Shown here: positions 7,243 to 7,400 of the stretch, piece after piece
How the letters are laid out: every line of letters starts with the position of its first letter
Position numbering within the stretch: the first letter of the stretch is position 1
Source: JAKSCF01 sp028279945
GTDB taxonomy: Bacteria; Bacillota; Clostridia; Peptostreptococcales; JAAYPU01
Assembly: GCA_028279945.1 (NCBI GenBank)
Contig: JANQMT010000052.1
Span: 1-7,400, forward strand
Direction: 5' to 3'
DNA length: 7,400 nt
Notes under the pieces: generated by a model
The model's database searches: none
Told to the model about the DNA's origin: nothing
What the model saw: the letters and a program-made list of their open reading frames with translations, nothing else
Translations under genes and position numbers: made by a program

Positions 7243-7270
7243 TTTATATTTAATGTTTGTTTTTTTACAA
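7243..7270 (-). promoter_or_regulatory. Candidate sigma-A promoter for the operon
   Basis: On the minus strand, TTGTAA (7265-7270) and TATAAA (7243-7248) are separated by 16 bp, resembling -35 and -10 boxes. The palindrome at 7251-7276 would cover the spacer and -35, fitting repression. The predicted 5' leader would be only about 15 nt, and in AT-rich DNA such matches are common, so this is weak. Confidence 0.25.
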
Positions 7271-7276
7271 ACATTA
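7251..7276 (-). promoter_or_regulatory. Perfect 10-bp palindrome (putative repressor operator)
   Basis: TAATGTTTGT (7251-7260) and ACAAACATTA (7267-7276) are exact reverse complements separated by six T. The site lies 30 bp upstream of the SCP2 start, where an operator is expected. It lacks a following U-tract on either strand, so it is not a terminator. The regulator is unknown. Confidence 0.5.
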
Positions 7277-7303
7277 TTGTTAGTTGGATTAATTCAGAAA
7301 TAA

Positions 7304-7399
7304 TTACCCGCCAGAGCTTGGGAAAAAAATACCAATAATGTCCTTATGATTCAGGTTCGTCTTCAGCCCTTTTAACTTTTTAATATTGGTATTATTTAA
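7304..7399 (-). CDS. Possible C-terminal tail of an upstream gene (partial)
   Basis: One minus-strand frame entering at the right edge stays open for 31 codons and ends in TAA at 7304-7306, reading ...KGLKTNLNHKDIIGIFF...GG. The other two minus frames close quickly. An 82-bp gap to the SCP2 start would be normal for a new transcription unit or the same operon. The product is not recognisable. Against it, 31 open codons can occur by chance, third positions are more GC-rich than in the neighbouring genes, and the segment contains a long-range inverted repeat. Confidence 0.3.
   Translation of the reverse strand, partial: LNNTNIKKLKGLKTNLNHKDIIGIFFPSSGG
7328..7393 (-). repeat. Long-range inverted repeat with 46-bp loop
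   Basis: AATACCAATA (7328-7337) and TATTGGTATT (7384-7393) are exact reverse complements. On the minus strand the second arm runs into seven T (7323-7329), so this could be a weak terminator of an upstream unit or part of a structured leader. The stem has only two G/C pairs and the loop is long, and it overlaps the possible upstream gene tail. Confidence 0.35.
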
Positions 7400-7400
7400 G

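Noticed and set aside
7297..7314. Possible sigma-54 promoter (CTGGCGGG on the minus strand), as known for some acetoin operons
   Set aside because: The -24 GG is present but no GC occurs at the required 10-bp spacing for the -12 element.
7341..7370. Resemblance to a TPP riboswitch (GAACCTGA on the minus strand at 7351-7358), tempting because E1 uses thiamine diphosphate
   Set aside because: The CTGAGA element and the following UAAU..GCG..AGGGA core are missing, and the position overlaps a possible coding tail.
1..7400. CRISPR arrays, tRNA or rRNA genes, insertion sequences
   Set aside because: No regularly spaced repeats, cloverleaf sequence, rRNA segments or transposase coding were seen on either strand.

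Overview
The window is AT-rich with dense genes, strong AGGAGG-type ribosome binding sites and ATG starts. This, together with the protein families present, suggests a low-GC Gram-positive bacterium, most likely a Clostridia-type Firmicute. That assignment is an inference; there is no rRNA or other taxonomic marker. All confident genes lie on the minus strand, so transcription runs from high to low coordinates.

Layout in the direction of transcription: (1) 7400-7222 is a leader with a possible C-terminal tail of an upstream gene (7399-7304), a long-range inverted repeat (7328-7393) and a perfect 10-bp palindrome (7251-7276) just before the first gene. (2) 7221-6835 encodes a small SCP2-like lipid-binding protein. 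(3) 6777-5446 encodes a class-III PLP enzyme of the glutamate-1-semialdehyde aminomutase type. (4) 5364-4579 encodes a short-chain dehydrogenase close to acetoin reductases and sorbitol-6-phosphate dehydrogenases. (5) 4544-3564 and 3567-2593 encode the alpha and beta subunits of a thiamine-diphosphate E1 of the acetoin dehydrogenase type, overlapping in an ATGA. (6) 2457-1363 and 1179-88 encode two phosphotriesterase-family metallohydrolases, about 67% identical by hand count. Each is followed by a hairpin carrying the same AAAAGACAAGA arm; the second hairpin is cut by the window edge.

The first five genes (57, 81 and 34 bp gaps, then an overlap) look like one operon. The first hydrolase follows after 135 bp and the second after 183 bp that includes a terminator-like hairpin. 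The E1 has no lipoyl E2 or lipoamide dehydrogenase E3 beside it, unlike a standard aco or pdh operon. The aminomutase-like gene sits away from any heme gene. Together this looks like an uncharacterised small-molecule pathway. One possible order is that a hydrolase opens a lactone or ester, the SDR oxidises an alcohol, the PLP enzyme moves or transfers an amino group, and the E1 cleaves a 2-oxo acid or acyloin. SCP2 might hold a hydrophobic intermediate. The enzyme families are well supported, but the substrate and the order of steps are inference.
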